From the NCBI RefSeq assembly GCF_963678635.1, contig NC_087064.1, positions 38,368,706-38,432,705 of the forward strand: DNA of 64,000 nt, written 5' to 3'. Source of the stretch: Symsagittifera roscoffensis. Taxonomy: Eukaryota; Xenacoelomorpha; Acoela; Convolutidae. Shown here in pieces: positions 51,317 through 61,699 of this stretch. Made by a program: the position numbers and the translations under genes. Under the pieces are notes generated by a model. That model saw nothing but the letters and a program-made list of their open reading frames with translations. It had not been told where the DNA came from and made no database searches. Numbering within the stretch: position 1 is the stretch's first letter; every line of letters begins with the position of its first letter.

Positions 51317-51680
51317 GGGGTGCTGACCCTCATGTATTAAGATAGGCTGTTTTGTATCCAGTCAGCACCCCATGTATTGAGGTAGAGAATAGATTTCTCA
51401 ATGTATCAAAATAATTTAAAGTTACAGAAGTTTTTTTGGCGACCGATTTTTCGATGCAGCCATTGTTTAAGATCCTCTACACCAATGTATAAGATCCTTT
51501 GTTTATATAATCCTATGGTTATAATTTTCGGCATGTATTAAGTTACGCGGGTTGAAATGTTATGTTTCAAAAAGTAATCAGCGCTCGATTTTCCAATTTT
51601 TTTTCTATAGGTTATAGAAATTCAATGTATAAAGATAGGGTATACAGTCTGTAATGTATTAAGATACAATGTTTCAGTAT
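51317..51680 (+). repeat. Solo Polinton-type terminus
   Basis: CATGTATTAAGATAGG (51331), CATGTATTGAGGTAGAG (51371) and AATGTATCAAAAT (51400) repeat the 40/28 spacing of the Polinton ends. The text then keeps TTTTTGGCG(A/C)CCGAT and CTCTACACCAATG, as at 22409-22454, so homology goes beyond the inverted repeat. The first motif is enclosed by a perfect 11-bp inverted repeat, GGGGTGCTGAC (51317-51327) and GTCAGCACCCC (51361-51371). No Polinton genes are nearby. Confidence 0.75.
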
Positions 51681-51839
51681 CATGAAAAATATGGTCAGAC
51701 AATTGAGGTTTTGGTGCACAAATCTCAATCTATAGAAAAAATTGTTGGACGTTTTTGGCATTTTTTAAATCGCTTCCGGTGTAATTGTAAAGTATCTATT
51801 TAAAAAAAGTGTAGAGTATAATGAACCAAAGTTTATTTT

Positions 51840-53300
51840 AATTTTTGTTATGAAAGACAATGAACACTTTTTGGTGATTTTCCCCTAAACAGTTTGCGTT
51901 TTTTTTCCTTTTTCCCCTTGAAACTTTGAACTACGATACGGTTTGATCTGAATTGAGCTAAGATTTGCTTTATAACGTGCTCTAACTATAAAAACAATGC
52001 TCATATTAGCTATAACAACGCTGAAATCAAACTGAAACATTGCTAAACCCTCCGAACCCTTCTGCTGATGTTCTTGCTGAACTGCGTTGATTTCATATTT
52101 TATCCTACTTTTTATGACAATTATCACCCTAGTAATTAAAATGGGACAATGTTGAAGAAAGTTCAGACACAACTTTCGAAAACTACATCTCATATTTAAC
52201 AAAGAAATTGATTCAACTGTGATAGAAATACGCGCTTTTCTAAAAGACCGAATATTTTCTACGTATTCATCTGTTCTATTACTGAATGGATCTGCTAAAA
52301 CTTAAACTTCTGGAAATTCTTTCGCCTTATTTAAATTAATATTGAGATCATTAGTGTGAATTGATTTTTTGCTAAATTCACTCAAAAATTTGGTAAAAGC
52401 TTATTTGAAGCATATTCAAAGTAGTTGTTAGTAATCTACTTGAAATTTTTAGCACATTCTTAGCGTAAGTTAAATCCCGCTTTCTGTTTTTTTGATTATC
52501 CAGCTATTGTAAATTTTTTCAGCAAATTTCCATTTTTTTCAAATATCAATTTTCTTGCAAAACAACCTTAATGTCACTTTTTATCCTTGATTTCTTATCA
52601 TAAGATTCTCAAAAAGTGCTTAAGTGAGATGGAACTGTTTAAGGGAACCAAAGCGAATACATCGGGACATGTCATTGGTGAAATTGAAAGTATATTATTA
52701 GTTCAGATTGGCGAACAAAATAAGAGCAAATCCCTTAAAAAATTATCTGAAAACTTTTCCAAAAATTTTGTACTGCAGGTTTTTTTGGATTTACTTTTTG
52801 AAATTCAATTAGACGTATGCAATGAAATCATGTTTTGAAATTATGTTCTCGCAACATTTTCAACTTTTCGCACCCTTTTAAACTCAGAAAAGAAAATGGA
52901 GGTATTAGTTGTGTTCATTGAACAATATTTTTCAATCTTCAGCGAAGTTTATTCCAAAATTATCTCAGATTCTCTAGTGGTGTCTCTCTTCGAACCCATT
53001 CATGTCAAATATCATATCAAACACTGAAATGGAGATGTTTTTATTGCTTTGGCTGAAATGATCAGTTTTTGAGAAATAATAGCAATTTCAAATTAAAGTA
53101 TGACGTTAAAGCAGATTTTTCATTTCTGATCCATCTAAATTCTTTCAAGCGATCACTTTTTGTATGAAATTCAACGTGAGAAAAACTGTAGCAATGAATT
53201 GATCATTTAAAATCTAAGGAAGAGTTAAAGACTTAGTCTCAGAAAAATTCTCCTTGAAAGCAATCAACTCTCAATAACTACACTTAATTTATCAAATGAC
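51840..53300 (+). repeat. Long AT-rich dispersed repeat, copy A
   Basis: From CAATGAACAC through TTTGAACTACGATAC, TCTTGCTGAACTGC and CAATTATCACCCTAGTAA it aligns, with many changes, to 54060-55330 in the same orientation. It is non-coding. Its length and shared order suggest an old duplicated transposon without coding capacity. Confidence 0.65.
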
Positions 53301-53390
53301 GCGAGAACGTTTTTGTGTGATAATATCTTAGCTATAGTTTGTACGAAAAGTTCAAACTAATTTTGTTTGCTCAACGTTTCTCAACTTATC

Positions 53391-53868
53391 CCATTTAGTC
53401 GGGTCTAGGACAACAAGCTGACGGGACTTCAAGCCGAAGGGACTTCAAGCCGAAATTAAAACTTTACAAGCACCTCAAAACACTATTTTATCATCTCTAA
53501 AAAAACGTTGTTTTTCAAAAGTTTTGGCAAGTTTAGTCCATAATAAACGTTATTCATGACAAGGCACCACTTGTGATTGGCATCCGTTAATAACATCAGC
53601 CGGTTTTTGAAATGCATAAATAATAAACATGAAAAATGCCTTCAACCATGTTTTACTTTTCAAGTTTCCGAAACCTCATTTGGAGGCTTAAATTTTGTGC
53701 AACGTCAATAACTTGTGAAGAAAGATCATGAAATTGAGAAAGTTTTCAAAAAAGTTTTCAAACTAATCATATTTCACGAGTTTATAAGGAACTATTCGGC
53801 TTGGAGTCCCTAATTTTACGATTCCGCTTGAAGTCCCGTCGGCTTGATGTCCGGCACCCCATTTAGTC
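53391..53868. mobile_element. Short non-autonomous TIR element with 10-bp target duplication
   Basis: Direct repeats CCATTTAGTC (53391-53400 and 53859-53868) flank a 458-bp body. The body's ends are inverted: GGGTCTAGGACAACAAGC then TGACGGGACTTCAAGCC on the left, and GGGTGCCGGACATCAAGC then CGACGGGACTTCAAGCG from the right. The subterminal GGGACTTCAAGCCGAA is repeated. A 9-10-bp duplication is usual for MULE-type elements. It has no coding capacity. Confidence 0.8.
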
Positions 53869-54059
53869 AAGTAAGATTTTCTTTGTTTCTGCTTCCGATT
53901 GAATCAATTTGAAAAAAAAAACTACAAAAAAATGAATTTTTGACAGAAAACATTTTTTGGAAGGATCGTTTACTAATTCAAAGCAAGGTTATTTCTGTCT
54001 GAAGTTTGTTTTGCAAGTGTAAAAGTGTAGAGTGTAAAATGTTACCAAAAGTCGATAAT

Positions 54060-55330
54060 AGGACAATGAACACGTTTTGTCGTTTCTGTTGAAAACAAGC
54101 GTCTTCTCTTCCTGTTTCCCTCATAAATTTGAACTGCGATACAAATTGATCTAATTCGAGCTAAGATATGCTCTCCAAAGTGCTGTAACTATCAAATTAT
54201 TGCTCATAATAACTTAAACTATGCTGAAGTTAAGCTTAAACTTGGCTGAAACCTCCGACGACTCGGAAAAATTGTGGAAAGTCAAGTTTATTTTTGCTCG
54301 ACTCAATATCTGTCCACATTTCTCTGCTTTAAATCTTTTATTTTGATAGTTGAGTAGCTTTCTGTCGAAGTGAATCTCAATTATAGCAAATTTCATGGAA
54401 ATTCCTTGAAAAATAAAATGATTTTTGTTTACAATTTGTTGTATTTCACCTTTTGAGTTTACAAATTTTTATACAAAATTAAAGCGCTGTGTAGTTCTTC
54501 TTTAATCTTATTGATCAAACTTCAGAGAAATTTCAAAATTCTTGCTGAACTGCCACAATATTATGTTTTATCAGAGTTTTTAAATCTCAATTATCACCCT
54601 AGTAACTAAAAAATGACGCTGTTGTAGAACGTTTTGGGCACAAATCTCGACAATTACTTCTATTTTTCAACGAAATTGATTCAAATGTGGAAAAAACTCT
54701 GTCTAAAAAACCAAATATTTTCTACTTATCTGTACTACTACTGTATGGATCTTGAAACAAAAACTACAACTTCTTGCATTTTTTTTCACCTAATTCAAAT
54801 CAATATTGAGAAAAATAGCGTAAAATCATTTTTCATTGCTAAAGTCTCTCTAAGATTTGGGTGAAGCTGATTAAAAGCATATTCGAAGCAAGCATATTTG
54901 AAGTAAATTTCAAGTATCATATCAAAGACTGAACTGGAGATTTTTTACATCCGTTTCTGCTGAAATGAACACAGTTCTTGAAAAATTCCAATAATTTTAA
55001 GTAAAAGTATGACGTGAAAGCAGAATCATCTTTTCTGCTTCATCCTTTTTCTTCCAAGCAAACTCTTTTTGCATGAAATTCCATGCTAAAAATGATTTAA
55101 GGGAAACACTGTATCAATTAACCGATAATTTTAAAATCTAACGAAGAGTTATTTTAGATAATTTCTCCAAAAAAGTACTTAAGTCTATAAATTCCCTTTT
55201 ATCAAATGATAGAAAAAAAGTGTCTATCAATTCTATATAAATGCCTAAAGTTGAGAACTTTTTTTTGTGTTATAATTGCGTAAGCTATAGTTTGTATGCA
55301 AGTTTCAAACTATTTTTTTTTGCGCAGTTC
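54060..55330 (+). repeat. Long AT-rich dispersed repeat, copy B
   Basis: Direct-orientation relative of 51840-53300, offset about 2.2 kb. It shares CAATGAACAC, TTTGAACTGCGATAC, GAGCTAAGATATGCTC, TTCTTGCTGAACTGCC and ATTATCACCCTAGTAACTAA. Diverged and non-coding. Confidence 0.65.
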
Positions 55331-56079
55331 CTCAACTATTCCAATAAACTTCAACCTATTTTTTTGCCATTTTCTCAAGTTTTTTGTGTCTGATTCAAAA
55401 CTGAATTTAAGCAAAAAACTATGTGCTAAAGGTTCGTTTGCTAATTCAAAGCAAAGTTAGCAGCAAAATTTTTTCTTTTCATAGTACAAACATACAAATT
55501 CAGAAAAATCTCTGAACCAAAAAGTGTAATCCTTTGTTTTATCACTTAATTTCAATTTTGAAGCTAACTTTCAGACTGGAAACAATTTTTAAATCTTGAA
55601 ATGGTCAAAGTCAGTCAAAACATCAGATTTTTCATCTTGGCCGTCAGTTTTTGAATTTTTTAAATCGTGGAAATTATTTTAAAAAATCTTGAATCGGAGT
55701 GCATAAGCCTCCATTTATTCGCTTGGAAATTTCCTTTCTTGATTCTACCTAAATTTACTAAATTAGTAAAAACATAAAATCAATAATTAAACAAAACGGT
55801 TGAATAATTCGATTTGATAAAAACCAATAAAATAAAAAACAATGTTTCATTGCATACTTCTGTTTGTCTTTCAGTGCAGAAATCCAAGAAAAACATTTGT
55901 TGTATAGAAAATTCTGAAGGTTTTCAGACAATATTTAACAGATTTGCTCTTAATCTATTCACCAAACTTCGCGTAAAGTTTTAACCGTAAACTCTCCATT
56001 TAGCAGTTACATGTGCTTTTTTATTTGACGTTGATCGATTTAACTTGTTCTAATTCTCCCTGACCTGAATTTTTTGAGA
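55331..56079. other. AT-rich DNA between repeat copies
   Basis: No gene or clear repeat boundary. Composition is as in the flanking repeats, so it may be unaligned parts of the same family. Confidence 0.3.
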
Positions 56080-56745
56080 ATCTGATGACGAAAATTAAGA
56101 ATGAAAAGTGACATTAAGATTAATTTGCAAGAAAATTGATATTAAGTTTGCGGAAAAAATTTACAAATGCGAGATATAAAAAGCAGAAAAGCTAAATTCA
56201 TTGCAATTTTTTGTTCTGTAGATGCGAAAGAGATTACTAACATGTATGAAGAGATGTCGGTTAAATTCACTCACATTCGAATATGCTTTTAATGTGCTTT
56301 TACGAAATTTTCAGGTGACGTTAGCAACAAAGTTAATTTTACACTAATGATCGTTATTGCAATTTAAGGAAGTAGAAGAATCTCCAGAAGTTAAAGTTTT
56401 TGTTTTTGCAAGATCCATTCATGACTATTACAGATGATTAAGTAAAAAAGTTATGGAATTTTAGAAGAGTATGCACTTCCACCATATTTGAATGAATATC
56501 CTTAAATACAAGATGTAATTTTCGAAGTTTGTGTCTGAAGTTTTCTCCAACTTTGTCTTTTTTAATTGCTAGGGTGATGATTCTGATACGTGATAATTTA
56601 GTACACGTGGATAATTCGGATAAACTTGGATTCTGTGAGATTATGGCAGTTCAGCAAGAATTTTCAAGTTTCTCTGAAGTTTTATCAATTTGGTCAAAGA
56701 ATCAAACACAGTGCTTTATTTTTTCTTTTTCTTGATAAAAGCGGT
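56080..56745 (-). repeat. Long AT-rich dispersed repeat, inverted copy C
   Basis: Its reverse complement carries AAACTTCAGAGAAACTTG, ATTCTTGCTGAACTGCC, CATCACCCTAGCAATTAA and CAATTTTCTTGCAAATTAA, matching the second halves of copies A and B. Copies A and C thus form a long-range inverted pair. Confidence 0.6.
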
Positions 56746-56976
56746 ATAATCTTAGATCAAATTGCGAGGTGAAATCTAGTCGTGGTTTTTTTCTAGAAGT
56801 TTTTGTAAGTTATTCAAACGATCAATAACTCACAAAAACGTCTAGAAAAAAATTATGTCTAGATTTCACCACGAAATTTGATCTAAGATTATACTGCTTT
56901 TATACAAGAAAAATAAAAAAAAGCACTGTTTTTGATTCTTTAACCAAATTGATAAAACTTCAGAGAAACTTCAAAG
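56661..56976. repeat. Large foldback: about 154-bp arms, 9-base loop
   Basis: The left arm 56661-56814 and right arm 56824-56976 are near-perfect inverse copies around the loop CAAACGATC (56815-56823). Matching phrases are CTCTGAAGTTTTATC/GATAAAACTTCAGAG, AATCTTAGATCAAATT/AAATTTGATCTAAGATT and GTGAAATCTAG/CTAGATTTCAC. The arms are AT-rich. Transcription would give a long hairpin RNA. Confidence 0.9.
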
Positions 56977-56989
56977 TTTTTTTGATTTT

Positions 56990-58406
56990 TTGACCGTTTG
57001 TTAAACTTTTTTGAATATTCTCAATATTTACCCTGCCATGTCTAGTTTGGGTTCAATTCAAAGAGCCGGTTTTAGAAACCTCGTTAGCTTATGCGACTGC
57101 GCCCAAATTTTCTTACACCAAAAGTTTAAGCCCTAGGAAAAATCAAATTTTTCTTAAAAATTGACTTTTCTCGAAGTACCCTCCCAAATCTGAGGTTGCG
57201 TGTTACTTCGAAATGACAGGTTGCTCGAATTCCTTCTGTATAAGCGGCTACGCCTTATTTTCTCACTCAAAAATCTTATGATCTCGGAATTGTGAAATAT
57301 TTGATATGTTGACAGTTTTGACTTTTCTCGCTTACTATCCTGCCAGATCTGATATTATGTTTAATCAAAACAACAAGTTGTTGAACGCCTAACTTTATAA
57401 TTGGCTATGCCCAGTTTGATCAAGACGAAAGTTATGGCCTTCCAACAAGACAAAGTTTCGAAATTTTGACAGTTTTTGAAAATTTTTGCCTTACCGCGAA
57501 AACTACCGTTTCAATTCTCAGGTTGTGTTCAATCTTGAAATTCGGTTTTGGGAGTGTTTTCTGGTTAAGAGGCGATAACCTGATTTTTGTACAAAAACTT
57601 TATGTATTTTGGAAGGTCTATAGACTGTTTCTTGGGACTTCTGACCGTTTTTTAGAAACTTGAATTTTCTTAAAATTTAAACAATCAAATCATCAATTGT
57701 AAGAACTAGTTGTTGCTGCGATAGTTGTTGCTGCAGAAGCGGCGACTCCCTTATTTTTTGTAAGAGGAATGTTATCTTATTGGGAAAATTGAATATCTCA
57801 TAATTTTTCTTACTCATAACTATTTTAATAGGGGAACATTCAAGGTTGTTTAGCAAATTCCAATTTTTGAAATAACTTTTTTTTCGTGCCACATCAGTAT
57901 AGCAAATTCATTCAGTATCAAACACGCGCATCCAGTTTTAACTTGGCCCCTAGTCGAAAATTTTGGTTCACCGACTTTTTTCAACATTTGAAATTTTTGA
58001 CTTGAGTTTTTTTTGGGTTGTATCGCGAGTGGTGGGAAGCTCGGCTTCGCTTCTGTGTAAAACGGAAAACCTAATTGCTCAAAAATTTTCGAACAACAAT
58101 TTCCTCTGGCATTTTTTCTTTTCGGATCAATGGGCTTTTACCAGTTTGTTTTCGGCTTAGGTGCTGGTCGGTAAATAAAAAAACTTTATTTAATACTGGT
58201 TGTTTTTCGGCTGTTTTTCTGAAATTAAATTCATTTTGTTCCATTTTTTAAATTTTTTATTTCCGCCTGGTCTCATATTCGCTGTTAAACCGGGCAGACA
58301 TCTGTTAAATTTTTTTGAGATTTGAGTGCAGCGATATTTTAATTTTTTTTTTCAGATTTATGCTAGTGTAGATTACTCTTTTTATTACTAAACCCTTTGA
58401 TCAGCA
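56990..58406. other. Gene-free DNA upstream of PDK
   Basis: AT-rich, with no supported gene. The last 150 bases before 58407 are the presumed PDK promoter or 5' UTR. A run of T and CAG at 58337-58354 could be a splice acceptor of a 5' UTR intron. Confidence 0.35.
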
Positions 58407-59389
58407 ATGAATTGTCGAAAATCAACTAGGCCGTTTCATTGTCTTCTTAGACAGCTTGCGCCTGTGAAACATTCTCAAGATTGCCATTTAGGTGCTCGTT
58501 TTAACAACAGTATAACTTGTGCAGTACAAACTTCCTCTTTCAACATGAAACAAAGCAGAAATTTGAGCAGCAATAGTAGCATCCCCAGAAGTATCGACGA
58601 CAAAGAAATGGCGTTATTGGTAGACAAATACGCCAAATACTCGCCCTCACCTTTGTCGGTACAAAACTTCATTGACTTTGGTAAGCTTCATTTAGCATAG
58701 CTTAACTCCACTTCGATTTTAATGTTGAGCGAGACTGTTCGTCATTTTCCAACTAAACAATTGGAAAGACGTCAAAATTGTTTATTTAGTCAGACAAAAT
58801 AAACAAAAGAAACGCCCCCAGGTTCTTATGTAGCAATAAATGTGACCCCATTATTCAATGTTGCCTATCATTGGCTCATGTTCCTATATAACTTACGCCA
58901 CCAGAATCTAAATGGCAAACTGATATCTTAGTTATGTTCAGTTAATCATGCATCACGCATTTTGAAGTGAACTTGAACCAGAAGTCGATAATAACATTCG
59001 GGTTAGCTTTCCCATGTTAAAATTAGAGTTGAAATTTGGCCTTTAATTTCAGGAAGTCGGGCAGCGACAGAGAAGTCTTCCTATTTCTTTCTGAGAAAAG
59101 AAATTCCAGTTAGGCTGGCTAACATCATCAAAGAAATTTCTTACTTGCCACCGAGGTTGCTCAAGATGCCGTCCATCGATCTAGTTCGATCGTGGTTGGT
59201 TTGTTGGCTTAGTTTCTATCTATTTTTTTTTTCAAATTGTGGCTAGGAACTAAATGGCAGTTCTGAAGTGTCGACAAGTGTTATTTAAGTATATAGTTGT
59301 AAGACAGATATATTTAGGTACTTATTGAGTCTACGAGAGTGCCTGGAATTCAGTACTAATGAAAATCCTTCTCCCAAAGCTGTCAAAAA
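58407..59389 (+). CDS. PDK: Pyruvate dehydrogenase kinase, first three coding exons
   Basis: Exon 1 is 58407-58680, exon 2 is 59053-59194 and exon 3 is 59318-59389. Each pair is joined by GT...AG with matching phase (exon 2 ends in TG, and exon 3 supplies the last G of Trp). The N-terminus is Arg/Ser-rich without acidic residues, as for a mitochondrial presequence. Then come [38 protein letters not shown], the [19 protein letters not shown] block and [11 protein letters not shown]. These make the N-terminal regulatory helical domain that binds the lipoyl domain of E2. Wording such as PSPLS and EIPVRLANI separates PDK from BCKDK. The next donor is GTAAGAA at 59390. The ATP-binding domain exons were not found before 64000. 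The mature enzyme inactivates pyruvate dehydrogenase by phosphorylating E1. Confidence 0.92.
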
Positions 59390-60330
59390 GTAAGAAATCT
59401 TTGCAAGTCTTATAAATTAAAATGGTTTAACTGACCTAAATATGGTTTCCCTAAAATCTTCAACAAGAGAAACTATCGCAGAACTGTAAACGTAGGTCTC
59501 GATCGACGTTGGTTGTAGGTCGATCTACAGTGGTCAGCCTTAGTTAAGCATCGCTTAGCAAGTGAGGGGCTTTTTTCCGAAAGAAATAGCAATTCTGTTG
59601 ATAAATGTATACATTATGTACACAGGCGAGCTTGCGAGATGATCAGTCCACTTTTTTTCCATCAAACTCCCCTTTTTTCGAGCAACAATTATGTAAATAG
59701 TAGTTTGAAACGTTAGCGTATTTGAGAGGATTCGACCCGCTCACCACTGCCCGGAACAATAGTGTTCACCTTTTTACACCAAAGCAATTTTTTCTAATGA
59801 CGCCTAGGATTTTCTGGATGTGAGGAACTTCTGTGCCGCAGCTAAAATTTAAAGGCTAAACCTGTTTTTACGCTCTCTTTGAAAGGTTATGGCCAAAATC
59901 GCGGTTTTAAGCACGTGCTCCCCTCTTTAAATTAGTATATAATTGCGGAGCAGAAATTATTCGCTAAGTGCGTAGTGTTTTGGGAGAGCTCGGATCAATT
60001 GGTCGACCTGAAAGTTTCGAATTTTTGAAAATTCCTCCCACCCCCCTCTTTCGTCGGGAAAACCCTAGACTCGCACATGGTTTGAAAGGCATTCTTTATA
60101 CAATTTTCAAGCTATCATCATCTTGAGCTCAAATATAAAAAGAGATTTAAGGTAATCATTTCATAGTTTCCTGGAAGTTGGTAGTTTGTTGGCCTAAGTT
60201 GTGCTCGACTCTATGCTTCTCTTGATGATGCTTAAGGTGAAAACACGTTGAAATAATCTGAAACTGAAAGCGATTATTTCCTTTCCAAGTTGAATTAAAT
60301 TACCTTTCCAAGTTGAATTAAGGCACGCTA
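59390..60330 (+). other. Third PDK intron, left part
   Basis: This is intron if the PDK gene continues to the right. No exon-like PDK text was found. A few short inverted or low-complexity stretches are present. No other gene. Confidence 0.35.
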
Positions 60331-60459
60331 ATTGGTCCATATAGTTGTTGCACTCAAATTATCTCGAGCCTTTTGGTTTAATCCTTGCCAATTGGAGCGA
60401 AAGTTAAACTGTAACATTTTACTAGGGAAAAGGCGATCCGTTAGTATGTGGATCCTACT

Positions 60460-61690
60460 GAGGCATCCGACTACTGGAACATGCAACAAAATTGATAAAA
60501 ATAAACGACAAACAATTTGGTTTTATGGATGTTAGATCAACTACCGATGCCGTTTTTCTTATTAGATAATTGATGCAATTATTTGCGGAAAAGAGAAAAG
60601 CACTGCATCACATTTATTGATCTCGAAAAAGCTTCGACTGTGTCCATGGTCATTTAGGCAACAGAGAGTTCCCGAAAAACTGGTTACGGCTGATAATGTG
60701 TCTATACACCGAGTCGAAAACCAGAGTTTGTGGCATCAGGGATGCATGGATTACTTTGAAGTTGAAGTAGGCTTGCATCAAGGATCAGCTTTTAGCCCAT
60801 TGTTATTTATAATAGTAATCAAGGAGGCTAGAAAAAACTGTCGTTCCATGGTACCGTGGGATATGCTATCTGCAGATGACCTTGTGATATCAGCTGAAAC
60901 GGAATCACAGTCTATAGAAAAGTTTAAAACTTGGAGCAAGGCTTTACACTTTAGAGGTTTGAAAGTTAACTTGTACAAGACAAAGCATTTTATTTCAGGC
61001 CAAAAGTGCATTTCTCAAAAAAACCGGAAAATTTCCATGCGCTTGTTGTTTAAAGGGAGTCGCCGGCATTTCAAAACACTGCATTTCATCTAATTAATGG
61101 GTGCATAAAAATGCAGTGGTCTGAGGAAAATAACCAAACTTAAGACTAATTATGTTTGTGCAAGATGCAATAATCCTTCCAATTATCGCTCAAAACAAAA
61201 TACGGCTCTAGGATCAACCAATCTGAAACCCTGGAAACTGTCAAAAAATGTTTCTATCTGGTGACATGATTTCCGGTGAAAGTAACGCATTACGTGCATC
61301 ATCGGTCAGAATAGCAGCTTTCTGGACGAAATGGCGCGAGATTGTGCCTCTGCTGCTGAATATTGAATTGATTACAAGGGGTCATATCGACGGAGTTTGT
61401 CCCCGGCCTGTTCTCATTTACTGCATTGAAACTTGGGCGCAGCATGGCTTACAGGAGTCACTTACGAAGACAGAGTTAGGAACGAAGTAGTAATTAAAAT
61501 GACCGGTCTGATTGATCTGACAAGCTACAAGTGCTGTCACGGCTAGGACGGTTTGGCCTTAATAATCGAAGAAAAAATGACCATGCGTCAAAACCAACAG
61601 ACTGTGTTCCAGTCCCAGGGAAAAGACCATTAGGAAGACCTCAAAACGCTGCATCGATTGTGTTAAACGAGACCTGAATTTTTTAAACCT
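60460..61690 (+). pseudogene. RTE-like non-LTR reverse transcriptase, heavily decayed
   Basis: Remnants of FGFMDVRSTTDAVFLIR, then (60617-61093) EVEVGLHQGSAFSPLLFIIV, SADDLVISAET and GLKVNLYKTKHFISG, and at the end VPVPGKRPLGRPQNA. The palm box D is altered (SADDL). Stops and shifts are frequent. It lies in the presumed PDK intron. The order and motif wording fit RTE/L2-like elements in invertebrates. No endonuclease is visible. Confidence 0.7.
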
Positions 61691-61699
61691 CAAAACCAC

